From Sphingomonas alpina (GTDB lineage: Bacteria > Pseudomonadota > Alphaproteobacteria > Sphingomonadales > Sphingomonadaceae), in NCBI RefSeq assembly GCF_014490665.1, contig NZ_CP061038.1, forward strand, positions 4,238,501 to 4,302,500: 64,000 nucleotides of DNA. The letters are read 5' to 3'. The translations under genes and the position numbers were made by a program. Of the stretch, positions 7,956 through 16,104 are shown piece after piece. Below the pieces are notes generated by a model. The model was given only the letters and a program-made list of their open reading frames with translations, searched no databases and was not told the origin of the DNA. Each line of letters starts with the position of its first letter. Within the stretch, counting starts at the first letter, position 1.

Positions 7956-9248
7956 TCATTGCGCCGCCTGTTCGTGCCGCAGCGCCCGCGCCACCATCAG
8001 ATGGAGCAGGATCGCGACAAGGTAGAAGGGAATGAGGCTGTAGAATGCGAGCTGCAGCGGATTGCCGGGATGGCTCGTCCGGAACCAGTCGCTCATCGCG
8101 CCGAGAAAGGTCGGGCCAAGCCCAAGGCCGATCATGTTCATCACGAACAGCAGCAGCGCGCTTGCCACGGTGCGCTGCGCGGCCGTGACCGAGTTCTGCA
8201 CGACCGCGACTGCCGGCGAGAGATAGAAGAAGTTGAAGAAGGTCGGCCCGATCAGGAACAGCATCGCCACCGGCCAGTTCGGCGCATGGACGAAGCCGAT
8301 GAAGAACGGCACCGCCAGCATCAGCGCGATCGCGGGGACGATCGCATAGGCCTGGCGTGAGCGCGGCCCGAACCGGTCGATCAGCCAGCCCGAAGACCAG
8401 ATCCCGGCGCTGACGGCAATACCGAGCAGCAGTGCATACCAGATCGCTATCTGGTCGAGCGTCATGCCCTTTTCGCGCATCAGGAACAGGGTGGTGAAAT
8501 TAAGCATGGCGTATGTGACGAACTGCGTCGCACCCGACGCCAGCGCGGTCAGCCGCAACACCGGCCGGGCGAAGAACATGCGGATGATGCTGCCGAAGCT
8601 CTGCGCGGCCGCGGCGACGGTGTCGACAACCGGCGCGACCACATCCTTCGCGCCGCGTTTCGGTTCGCGCACGCTGAGCGCAAAGGCGGCAGCCGTCACC
8701 ACGCCGACCCCGCCGAGCAGGATGAAAGCGAGGCGCCAGTCATAGGCGGCAGCGATCTTCGCGCCGAACGCGACGCCAAGCGCCTGACCCAAAGGCGGCC
8801 CGAGATTGAACAACGACAAGGCCATGCCGCGCCGTTCGGCCGGGAAGTAATCCGAGATGATCGAATAGGAGGGCGGCACGCCGCCCGCTTCGCCCACGCC
8901 GACCGCCATGCGCGCCATGACCAGTTGCGGATAGGTCATGGACAAGCCGCAGGCGATCGTTGCCGCGCTCCACAAGGCACAGGCGATCGATACCACTTTC
9001 ACCCGGTTGCTGCGATCGGCGAGCCAGGCGACCGGGATCGAGATGGTGCAATAGAAGAGCGCGAAATACAGCCCGCCGAGCCGTCCGAGCTGTCCGTCGG
9101 TGACGCCGAGATCGTCCTGAATCGGTTTGGCGAGGATCGACAGCAGCTGCCGGTCGAGGAAGTTCAGCACATAGACGAAGCACAGCATGCCCAGCACGAA
9201 CCAGGTATAGCCGCGTCGTTGATCGAAGGTGGCGGCGTTGGCCGGCAT
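7956..9248 (-). CDS. MFS transporter, spinster-like
   Basis: 430 residues from MPANAATFDQRRGYTWFVLG; an in-frame upstream extension lacks a transporter-like sequence. About 12 hydrophobic segments are seen. Early motifs NFLDRQLLSILAKPIQDDLG and LADRSNRVKVV match the spinster-like MFS branch frequent in sphingomonads. The substrate cannot be read from sequence. It lies between the TonB receptor and the esterase in one minus-strand run, so inner-membrane uptake of the ester or its hydrolysis product is likely. Confidence 0.92.
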   Translation of the reverse strand: MPANAATFDQRRGYTWFVLGMLCFVYVLNFLDRQLLSILAKPIQDDLGVTDGQLGRLGGLYFALFYCTISIPVAWLADRSNRVKVVSIACALWSAATIACGLSMTYPQLVMARMAVGVGEAGGVPPSYSIISDYFPAERRGMALSLFNLGPPLGQALGVAFGAKIAAAYDWRLAFILLGGVGVVTAAAFALSVREPKRGAKDVVAPVVDTVAAAAQSFGSIIRMFFARPVLRLTALASGATQFVTYAMLNFTTLFLMREKGMTLDQIAIWYALLLGIAVSAGIWSSGWLIDRFGPRSRQAYAIVPAIALMLAVPFFIGFVHAPNWPVAMLFLIGPTFFNFFYLSPAVAVVQNSVTAAQRTVASALLLFVMNMIGLGLGPTFLGAMSDWFRTSHPGNPLQLAFYSLIPFYLVAILLHLMVARALRHEQAAQ

Positions 9249-9273
9249 GAGGCGTCCCCGGTGCTGAGAGGGC

Positions 9274-9297
9274 CGGGCGTCCGGCGCGGGACGCCCG
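9274..9297. repeat. 9-bp hairpin between TonB receptor and MFS genes
   Basis: CGGGCGTCC pairs with GGACGCCCG across a 6-nt loop in the 58-bp gap between the receptor and transporter. There is no T-run on the minus-strand side, so it is more likely an mRNA-processing or stability element than a complete terminator. It could lower expression of the transporter relative to the receptor. Confidence 0.45.
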
Positions 9298-9306
9298 ACG
9301 GCAGGT

Positions 9307-11601
9307 TTACAGATTATAGCCGAGCCGAATGCCCACGGTGCGCGGGCGCAGCGTGCCGAAGCGGCTGTCGACGAAGCCCTCGGGGTGGATATAGGTGATC
9401 GAGTGATCGTCGAGGACGTTCTCAAGATACAGCGTCGCCGACAATTTATCCCGCTTCAGCGCCAGGCTGAAATTGATGTTCTCGTAACTGTCGGTGTAGC
9501 CGAAGGTCGGCGCGATCACGCCTGGCTTGCCCGGAACATGGGGGAAATTGTTGGGGAACGACCCGACATGCTGGAACGTCGCGTTGAAATAGCCCGAGGT
9601 CGCCTCCGACAGATCGAAGCCGACCTGCGCGAACATGCTGCCCTGGAAATTTGCCGCGGAAAGCCGCCCGCCGAGCACGGCGCCGGAGATTGCCGCTTCC
9701 GACGCGCTGAGCTTGGTGATTTTGGTGCCGCCGATCGATCCATTGGCGCCGAAGCTCAGATGATTGACCGGGTTGGCGACGATCTCGAACTCCAGGCCGC
9801 GGCTGCGGGCGCCGCCGATATTGGTGGCGAACTGCACTGAATCCGAAACGCGGTTGGCCTGAACCTGGATGTCGTTCCAGTTGATATAATAAAGCGCGAA
9901 ATTGGCCATCAGCTTGCCGCCGAAGAAGCGCCCTTTCAGGCCCACTTCATAATTGATCAGCTTGTCCGAGTCGGCGCCTGCGGGGATCGTCAGGTCATTC
10001 GGGCTGATCACGCTGGGACGGCCGGCATTGGCATTGCGCACCGGCGCGCGATAGCCGGTCGAGACCGAGGCATAGGTGGTCACATTGTCGGATGCGCGAA
10101 ACGACAGGCTCCCCTTGAACGAGGGCCGGCTGCCCTTGACCTTGGGTTGAGTCGATACTGGCACCTGCACGACCGTCAGCGGGCCGGTCTGGCCAAACAG
10201 CGCCTTGGTCAGGAAGTTCGAATTGAAATTGCCCGGCAGATACTCGATCTGCGAATCGGTGCGGCCATAGCGGATCCCGCCGGTTGCCCAGAACCGGTCG
10301 CTGAAGCGGTAGGTGACTTCACCGAAGCCGGCCAGTTCATGCGATTTCTGGCGGTAAACCAGCGACTGAACCAGATCGCCGGTCGGCCCCTGCCCGCCGG
10401 TGATTCCCCGCGAGGCGAGAAATGCGGTGGTCGAACGGAAGATCTGCGTCACGTCGAGCGTGCGATCGAGATAGAAGCCGCCGATCACCCAGTCGAAGCT
10501 GCCGCCCGGATCGGATGCCAGGCGCGTTTCCTGAACGAAGGTCTTTTGCGGCCCCGTCGCCTCTATACCGTACGGAAATGCCCGACCGACTGCGCCGGAA
10601 ATGTCGACGATGAAATCCTGCTGGTAATGCGAATAGGTCGATGAACTGGTCAACCGGGCGCCGTCGAACTGATAGTCGATCGTCGCATTATAATTCTGCA
10701 GCTTGCCGGCATAGATATCGGGTCGAAACGAGCGGCGTTTGTTGCGGCCGAGCCGCGGGGTGGTCAGCGCCGAATCCGCCGGGTCGCTATTCTCATACGA
10801 CGCCAGGAAGCGCGCGGACAGGCGATCGGTCGGCTTGAACAACAGGATCGCGCGGCCGCCATAATCCTTCAGCGTGTTGGCGTTGTGCACGCCAGTATCG
10901 AGGTTATCGACCCAGCCATCCTCATGCCGATAGAATCCGACGACGCGCAGGCCGAGCACATCGTCGATCAGCGGCACATTGACCATGGCGTTATAGCGCT
11001 GGCGGACCGAATCCGAGCCGGTCAGGCCGATATCGGCCGAGCCCGATACATCGAACTTGCCGAGATTGGGGCTCTTGGTCAGGATGCGTAGCGCGCCGGA
11101 CAGCGACCCGGCCCCGAACAAAGTACCCTGCGGCCCGCGCAGAAATTCAACTCGTTCGACATCATAGAGATTGGGATCGATCACGGTCGAATTGCCCGTG
11201 GTCGAGATCGGCAGTTCGTCGAGATAGATGGCGACGGTCGACGACAGGCCGGCGCCATAGCCGTTGGTGGCGATGCCACGCGCGGTGAAATTGTTGAAAT
11301 TGGCGGTCGGCTTGTTGATCACGATGCCCGGCGTTTCGCGCGCCAGCCCTTCATAACCGACGATACCCTCGGCCGAGAGCTTGCTCTGTGAAAAAGCGGT
11401 GATGCTGAGCGGCACGTCGCGCAGCCGTTCATTGCGGCGCGTCGCGGTGACGATGATATCGCCATCATTCGCGGCCTGCGTCCCGGTGGCGAGCTGTTCG
11501 GTGGTGGCCGGCGGGGCGACCGGATCGGCGGCTTGCGCATAGGCCGGACCGGCGATGGCCATGCCCAATAGCGACGAGGACAGCAGCAGGCTGTGCTTCA
11601 T
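9307..11601 (-). CDS. TonB-dependent outer-membrane receptor (ester-uptake cluster)
   Basis: 764 residues. The signal peptide ends near GPAYAQA, followed by a TonB-box region GDIIVTATRR. The plug domain has VERVEFLRGPQGTLFGAGS. A long beta-barrel follows, ending in an aromatic-rich strand (TVGIRLGYNL). It imports a substrate across the outer membrane using TonB/ExbBD energy. It is the first gene of the six-gene minus-strand run and has a promoter and a possible operator upstream. The plug/barrel type is the general sphingomonad class with no clear siderophore signature. Confidence 0.95.
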   Translation of the reverse strand: MKHSLLLSSSLLGMAIAGPAYAQAADPVAPPATTEQLATGTQAANDGDIIVTATRRNERLRDVPLSITAFSQSKLSAEGIVGYEGLARETPGIVINKPTANFNNFTARGIATNGYGAGLSSTVAIYLDELPISTTGNSTVIDPNLYDVERVEFLRGPQGTLFGAGSLSGALRILTKSPNLGKFDVSGSADIGLTGSDSVRQRYNAMVNVPLIDDVLGLRVVGFYRHEDGWVDNLDTGVHNANTLKDYGGRAILLFKPTDRLSARFLASYENSDPADSALTTPRLGRNKRRSFRPDIYAGKLQNYNATIDYQFDGARLTSSSTYSHYQQDFIVDISGAVGRAFPYGIEATGPQKTFVQETRLASDPGGSFDWVIGGFYLDRTLDVTQIFRSTTAFLASRGITGGQGPTGDLVQSLVYRQKSHELAGFGEVTYRFSDRFWATGGIRYGRTDSQIEYLPGNFNSNFLTKALFGQTGPLTVVQVPVSTQPKVKGSRPSFKGSLSFRASDNVTTYASVSTGYRAPVRNANAGRPSVISPNDLTIPAGADSDKLINYEVGLKGRFFGGKLMANFALYYINWNDIQVQANRVSDSVQFATNIGGARSRGLEFEIVANPVNHLSFGANGSIGGTKITKLSASEAAISGAVLGGRLSAANFQGSMFAQVGFDLSEATSGYFNATFQHVGSFPNNFPHVPGKPGVIAPTFGYTDSYENINFSLALKRDKLSATLYLENVLDDHSITYIHPEGFVDSRFGTLRPRTVGIRLGYNL

Positions 11602-11657
11602 GACATCTCTCCCTTGCGGCGACGGCGCCGCAGCTTGTGCTCTTGCGGCACGCTCGC

Positions 11658-11686
11658 CCTATCGCAGCGCTTTTGGGCCCTGTCAA
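11658..11686 (-). promoter_or_regulatory. Candidate promoter for the TonB receptor operon
   Basis: On the minus strand a perfect TTGACA (-35) is followed after 17 bp by GATAGG (-10, weak). Transcription would begin about 50 nt before the receptor ATG. The -35 is convincing; the -10 is not. Confidence 0.5.
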
Positions 11687-11692
11687 TATTAA

Positions 11693-11708
11693 CTGACACG
11701 CTAGTCAG
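11693..11708. promoter_or_regulatory. Candidate TetR operator upstream of the receptor operon
   Basis: The inverted repeat CTGAC-N6-GTCAG sits 6 bp upstream of the candidate -35. Size and symmetry suit a TetR-family dimer, and two TetR genes lie in the same run. The assignment is inferred; no second copy was found at the TetR genes themselves. Confidence 0.45.
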
Positions 11709-11859
11709 CGTCTTTTGGGCACGCTTTCCGCGACGCGCAATGGCGCAATCGGGGCAAGGCGGGAGAGGTGGGCTGCATCGGAGAACAACCGCCATGGGAG
11801 CGATCCGCAGCCAGCGCAGTCGCGGACGTTACGACGATGTTTTTGGAGCGCGTAAAATA

Positions 11860-11898
11860 AAAAGGCCTGCCGGCATTGGGGACGCCGGCAGGCCTTTT
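11860..11898. terminator. Strong bidirectional intrinsic terminator
   Basis: A 15-bp perfect stem (AAAAGGCCTGCCGGC / GCCGGCAGGCCTTTT) with a 9-nt loop, flanked by A and T runs. It ends minus-strand transcription from the fasciclin gene before it reaches the TonB receptor promoter. No other gene is supported in 11602-12050. Confidence 0.9.
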
Positions 11899-12050
11899 CT
11901 ACGCCAAGGCGCCGTTTTGGAGGGGGGGACCGGCGCCCGTACACGTCTTCCGCTTGGGGGAAAGACCGAGGTACATACGCACCACACCGTAATCGGATGC
12001 ATGCCGCACGTAATTTTTCTCGATTTTTTGCAAATTTTCTTGCGAGCTTC

Positions 12051-12602
12051 TTACGGCATCAACACCGTGTCGATGACGTGGATCACGCCATTCGACTGAT
12101 TGACGTCGGCAATGGTGATTTTCGCCATGCCGCCCTTGGCATCCTTGATGGCCCATCCGTGACCGGATTTCATGAAGCTGAGCGTGCCGCCCTGCACCGT
12201 GGCATAGGTCGCAACGCCGTTATGTGCCTTGGCGTTGGCGGCAATCATTGCTGCGCTGATCTTGCCGGGCACGACATGGTAGGTCAGGATATTGGTCAGC
12301 GTCCCCTTGCTCTCGGGCTTGATCAACGTTTCGACCGTGCCCGCCGGCAGCTTCGCGAATGCGGCATTGGTCGGCGCGAAGACGGTGAAGGGTCCAGGCC
12401 CTGACAAGGTTTCCACCAGGCCGGCGGCCTTGACCGCGGCAACCAGCGTCGTGTGATCTTTCGAATTGACGGCATTCTCTACGATGTTTTTGGTCGGATA
12501 CATTGCGGCACCGCCGACCATCGGGTTCTTCGGACTGGCGAGCGCGGCACCGCCGGCGACCAGGGCCACGGCAATGATCGACGCGCGGAATATGGGGGTC
12601 AT
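12051..12602 (-). CDS. Secreted fasciclin (FAS1) domain protein
   Basis: 183 residues with a signal peptide (to about ALASPK) and a single FAS1 domain: NIVENAVNSKDHTTLVAAV, GPFTVFAPTNAAF, LTYHVVPGK, and the C-terminal NGVIHVIDTVLMP. FAS1 proteins act outside the cytoplasm, often in adhesion or surface structure. The start has a good AGGAG site. An ECF sigma/anti-sigma pair lies upstream on the same strand. In mycobacteria SigK/RskA control the FAS1 proteins MPT70 and MPT83, so the same regulatory link is likely here. Confidence 0.95.
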   Translation of the reverse strand: MTPIFRASIIAVALVAGGAALASPKNPMVGGAAMYPTKNIVENAVNSKDHTTLVAAVKAAGLVETLSGPGPFTVFAPTNAAFAKLPAGTVETLIKPESKGTLTNILTYHVVPGKISAAMIAANAKAHNGVATYATVQGGTLSFMKSGHGWAIKDAKGGMAKITIADVNQSNGVIHVIDTVLMP

Positions 12603-13158
12603 GAGCTACTCTCCTGCTGAGTCCGAATCCGGACATTGTTGGAGGTACGAGGCGCCCTAGCCTTTAGATGCAGCGGCACGTGAACGCGGAACCGTTTAAG
12701 CACTGCGCGTTTGATCCGACCCGCCCATGCCGAATGGGCATCGCCTGGGCGAAGTCATATCGAGAGATCGCAAGAACGATATTGGTGCGGAGCCCCCATT
12801 GCCTATCGGTACGACCGATGCTCCAAAAATCATTGACTGTCCCGCCTGGAGCGGGTCAAGGTCACCTGTTTTTAACTTAAGTATATGATATATAATATAT
12901 ATGAGCCATCGCTCAGGCGACGGCGAGAAAAGATATGCGACATTACTGGTGTCCCATATCTCTCACAGCTAGGGTACCGCAGGCGATTCAACCATATCAC
13001 AAGCTCAGCTAGGTCACCGCTTGTCGGACTATACCGGCGCGCTCTTTCTTGGTGTCGAAGAACGCCATCGCTGCCGGGCTATCAGCGCAAAGCCCCGCAT
13101 GACATCCGCCGCCATGCGGACGTTTGATCGTGCGTTCGATGCTTTAAATCTGCGGCCG
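12603..13158. other. Noncoding gap with an AT-rich patch
   Basis: 556 bases between the FAS1 gene and the anti-sigma gene. I see no credible coding region. A strongly AT-rich stretch (about 12868-12902, ending in TATATAATATATAT) stands out in this GC-rich DNA. The part nearest the FAS1 start should hold its promoter; a short inverted repeat GTCCG-AATC-CGGAC lies about 20-35 bp upstream of that start. Confidence 0.5.
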
Positions 13159-13902
13159 TCAAACCTGTGACAGGACGCCCTTTGCAACCACTGGTCCGGT
13201 CGGCGAGCCGCTCGGCGAGCCGCCCACCGGTTCGAGCGAGACCGCCAGTGTCGCGCCCGCCACGAGCCGCACGCGATTGTCGCCGGTGACCGTGAAGGTC
13301 GAACCGCCACTGACATGCAGTAATCCAAGCGAGTGCGGCACGCCGTCTCCCGCGATCACCCATAGCTCGGCACTGCGATTGGCGTCGGCGAGCATGGACT
13401 CGGTCAGGCGCAAGCCCCCCGAGACCGGATCATAGACCGCAGTCACCGGTTTCCCTTCGGCCGATGGATCGATCGAGGCGACCAGCATCCGCGCCGGTGC
13501 CGTGGCGACTGGCTGTTGCTTGGGCGGCACGGCGGTCGGCACTGGCGGCGCGGGCCGGATCAGCACGACCAGCAACAGGCCAGCGGCGATCAGGCTCGAT
13601 GCCACCGCGATCCCCGGCCACAACCGGCCAGTACGCTGCAGCGCCGTCAGGCGCGGTGCGGCAGGTCCATCCAGCGTCTGGTCGAGACGCGCCATCACGC
13701 CCGGCGGCGCGGTGACTTCCGGCCAGATATCGAACAATTGCCCGAGATGCTGGCGCCAGCGCTCAACCTCCTGTGCGAAGCCTGGCTCGGCCAATACGCG
13801 ACGCAGCGCGACCGCACGCTCCTCGCCCTCAAGCAGCCCCAGCGCCAGCTCGGCGGCTGCGACATCGGGGTCATCGCCGATCGGGATCGCATCCTCGCTC
13901 AC
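13159..13902 (-). CDS. Anti-sigma factor, RskA type
   Basis: 247 residues from a GTG that overlaps the sigma-factor stop as GTGA; a longer frame upstream would be internal to the sigma gene. The N-terminal cytoplasmic part (residues 1-93, with GLLEGEERAVALRRVLAEP) resembles the anti-sigma domain of RskA. One membrane segment follows (about 94-115, GIAVASSLIAAGLLLVVLI). The periplasmic C-terminal part is RskA-like (DPVSGGLRLTE, ELWVIAGDGVPHSLG, VSLEPVGGSPSGSPTGPVVA). It should hold the sigma factor inactive at the membrane until a signal triggers release, possibly proteolysis as for RskA. Confidence 0.93.
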   Translation of the reverse strand: MSEDAIPIGDDPDVAAAELALGLLEGEERAVALRRVLAEPGFAQEVERWRQHLGQLFDIWPEVTAPPGVMARLDQTLDGPAAPRLTALQRTGRLWPGIAVASSLIAAGLLLVVLIRPAPPVPTAVPPKQQPVATAPARMLVASIDPSAEGKPVTAVYDPVSGGLRLTESMLADANRSAELWVIAGDGVPHSLGLLHVSGGSTFTVTGDNRVRLVAGATLAVSLEPVGGSPSGSPTGPVVAKGVLSQV

Positions 13903-14498
13903 TGTTCCAGGCACTCCCTGAGCTTCATCAGCCCGCGCCGCACCCAGCTCTTCATCGTGCCGAGCGGCACATGCTCGCGCTCGGCCAGGTCGGCATAGGT
14001 CACGCCGTCGAAGAACGCCGTGCGGATCGCACCACGCTGCCGCTCCTCGAGCGTATCGAGGCAATGATGCAATCGATGCGCCTCCTGGTCGGCGACCACA
14101 ATCTCGCTTGCCAATGGTGCCGTATCGACAACCGGCGGTGCTTCGTCGATCGGGGTAGAATGGCGGACTGCCTGCGCGCGGCGCCAGTCGATCGCGCGGT
14201 TGCGCGCGATCGTCGACAGCCAGGTGATCGGGCTTGCACGGCTCGGCTCATAGGCGCCCGCCCGCTTCCACACCGTCAGATACACGTCGTGCAAAACATC
14301 TTCCGCCGCTTGCCGTTCGCCGCAGATACGGAGGCAGACGCCAAATAGTTTCGCCGATGTCAGCGTGTAGAGATCGCGAAACGCCGCCCGATCCTCATCG
14401 CCGGTGCGTACCAGCACCTCGATCAGTCGCGCACGTGCGGGATCCGCCGGCAAAGGTTCCGATTTTTGCTCGATCGCGGCTGAAGGCGAATCCGTCAC
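13899..14498 (-). CDS. ECF RNA polymerase sigma factor, SigK-like
   Basis: 199 residues. Region 2 reads FRDLYTLTSAKLFGVCLRI, AAEDVLHDVYLTVW and SPITWLSTIARNRAIDWRR. Region 4 reads LDTLEERQRGAIRTAFFDG, TYADLAEREHVPLGTMKSWV. This matches ECF sigma factors paired with RskA-type anti-sigmas. Translation is coupled to the anti-sigma gene by GTGA. The upstream cyclase gene ends 58 bp before the start, leaving little room for an independent promoter, so both read-through and autoregulation are possible. The likely target is the FAS1 gene. Confidence 0.95.
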   Translation of the reverse strand: MTDSPSAAIEQKSEPLPADPARARLIEVLVRTGDEDRAAFRDLYTLTSAKLFGVCLRICGERQAAEDVLHDVYLTVWKRAGAYEPSRASPITWLSTIARNRAIDWRRAQAVRHSTPIDEAPPVVDTAPLASEIVVADQEAHRLHHCLDTLEERQRGAIRTAFFDGVTYADLAEREHVPLGTMKSWVRRGLMKLRECLEQ

Positions 14499-14556
14499 AG
14501 ATCAGTTGCTTAGCGCGGCTCGGGGGTGTGGGGCAATCGCCGTCACATGCAGGCAG

Positions 14557-15450
14557 CTACACCAACGCATAGGCGCGGACCGGGAAAGTCCCCATTGCGC
14601 GAATCTTGGGCGGCACCGCCGAAAAGGTGAAGCCGCTCGCCGGCAGTCGATCGAGCCCGGTCATATGCTCGATGATCGGAATGCCGGCACCAAGCAAGAC
14701 CGTGTGCACCGGACGCGTGCCTCCGGATGTGTCGTCGATATTGAACGAATCGATCCCGACCATGGCGGCGCCGCGGTCCCGTAAATGGATCGCCGCGGTC
14801 TCGGTCAGATGGGGATGCCCCTCGAAATATTGATCGGTACGCCAATGCCGGTCCCAGCCCGTGCGGATCAGCACTGCCTTGCCCGCAATGTCATCCGCGG
14901 CAAGCGCCATCCAGTCGATCGCACGCCCGGCGGCCCCCGACACGTCGATCATCAGCCCAGGGCAGGCGGCAATGCGATCAAGCGAAAGATCGGCCAGGTC
15001 ATAACCATCGGCATAGCGATGAAACGGCGTGTCCATATAGGTGCCGGTATTGCCGACCATCTCGATCCGGCCGATCTGGAATTCGGTGCCGGCATCATAG
15101 CTGGATCGCGACGCCTCACGCGACAGATGGTCGCAGATCAGCGGTGCCGGAAGCCCCTTGTAAGTGATCATCCCCGCTTCGATGACATGGCTGAGATCGA
15201 TCCGCAGCGTGCCCGGCGGCTGGTCGATGGCAGCGGCGGCGCCGCGCTTGTGCGATTCATCGATGATCCGCTTGTTGAGGATACGGGTCTCAGCGACCAT
15301 CAGCAGCCGCAGGTCGCGAATGATATAGGCCGACAGGTCGGCGTCATCGATCTCGTCCCCGGCGATGTCGAGCCGGAACCCCTGGCCCTGAATGCCGCCG
15401 CCATTCGAGAAATCGATCTCGAAATCGAAACAGACGCGCTTTTCGGTCAC
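14557..15450 (-). CDS. Cyclase-family (kynurenine formamidase-like) hydrolase with altered metal motif
   Basis: 297 residues, longer than typical bacterial KynB (about 210). The first 60-80 residues (FDFEIDFSNGGGIQGQGF) are an extra segment I do not recognise. The rest fits the cyclase family, including RIDLSHVIEAGMITYKGLP and LIRTGWDRHW. The usual metal motif HxGTHxDxPxH reads N134-TGT-Y138-M-D140-TPF-H144, so two of the usual His residues are replaced while Asp140 and His144 remain. It may be a divergent subfamily with other metal ligands or another reaction. The substrate cannot be named. Confidence 0.8.
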   Translation of the reverse strand: MTEKRVCFDFEIDFSNGGGIQGQGFRLDIAGDEIDDADLSAYIIRDLRLLMVAETRILNKRIIDESHKRGAAAAIDQPPGTLRIDLSHVIEAGMITYKGLPAPLICDHLSREASRSSYDAGTEFQIGRIEMVGNTGTYMDTPFHRYADGYDLADLSLDRIAACPGLMIDVSGAAGRAIDWMALAADDIAGKAVLIRTGWDRHWRTDQYFEGHPHLTETAAIHLRDRGAAMVGIDSFNIDDTSGGTRPVHTVLLGAGIPIIEHMTGLDRLPASGFTFSAVPPKIRAMGTFPVRAYALV

Positions 15451-15651
15451 TGCTATCCCTTCTTCCGGATGCGCGCCCGCCGCACGCGTTAGGCCTGTAT
15501 CTTGGCGCGGTCTGCGTATCCGCTCTATCGGCGATCGTGAAGTATAAGCGATTGTTTATGGCAGGTTGGCTTTTCCGCTGTGGCGTTCCAGCGACGCTTT
15601 GCGTAAGAGCCGCCGCATCCGCTTCACCCGCTAGAGGAGCGCGCACCGTTC

Positions 15652-16104
15652 ATGCGCATTGCCATCGCTTCCGATCATGCCGCGTTCGCGCTGAAGGGCA
15701 TGCTTGCCGCCTGGCTGCGCGACGAAGGGCATGACGTGATCGACCTTGGTCCCGACAGCGATGCGCGGGTCGATTACCCTGATTTCGGCTACAAGCTCGC
15801 CGCGGCGGTCGCCAACGGCGATGCCGAGCGCGGCGTGGCGCTGTGCGGGTCGGGCATCGGCATCTCGATCGCAGTCAACCGCAATCCGGCGGTACGCTGC
15901 GCGCTGGTCGGCGAACCGCTCTCCGCCGCGCTCGCGCGCGAACATAACGACGCCAATGTCATCGCGCTCGGCGCGCGCCTGACCGGCGAGGACATGGCCA
16001 AGGCCTGCATCACCGCTTTCCTGACTACTGGCTTCGCCGGTGGCCGCCACACCGACCGGGTCGCAAAACTCGGCCATCCCCAGCCCGAGGAGCATTCCGC
16101 ATGA
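15652..16104 (+). CDS. rpiB: Ribose-5-phosphate isomerase B
   Basis: Interconverts ribose 5-phosphate and ribulose 5-phosphate in the pentose phosphate pathway. The 150-residue protein begins [16 protein letters not shown] and has [16 protein letters not shown] and the active-site Cys in [16 protein letters not shown]. An AGAGGAG-like ribosome site precedes the ATG. Its stop overlaps the glyA start as ATGA. RpiB next to glyA is a common alphaproteobacterial arrangement. Confidence 0.96.
   Translation: MRIAIASDHAAFALKGMLAAWLRDEGHDVIDLGPDSDARVDYPDFGYKLAAAVANGDAERGVALCGSGIGISIAVNRNPAVRCALVGEPLSAALAREHNDANVIALGARLTGEDMAKACITAFLTTGFAGGRHTDRVAKLGHPQPEEHSA

Noticed and set aside
11593..12099. 168-codon plus-strand frame before the fasciclin gene
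   Set aside because: It runs through the receptor promoter region and a strong terminator hairpin, has no ribosome site, and resembles no protein.
12668..13127. Two small plus-strand frames in the FAS1/anti-sigma gap
   Set aside because: Low-complexity composition, no ribosome site, no family resemblance.
13029..13328. Minus-strand frame downstream of the anti-sigma gene
   Set aside because: It overlaps the anti-sigma coding region in another frame and its sequence is Arg/Ser-rich, typical of GC shadow frames.
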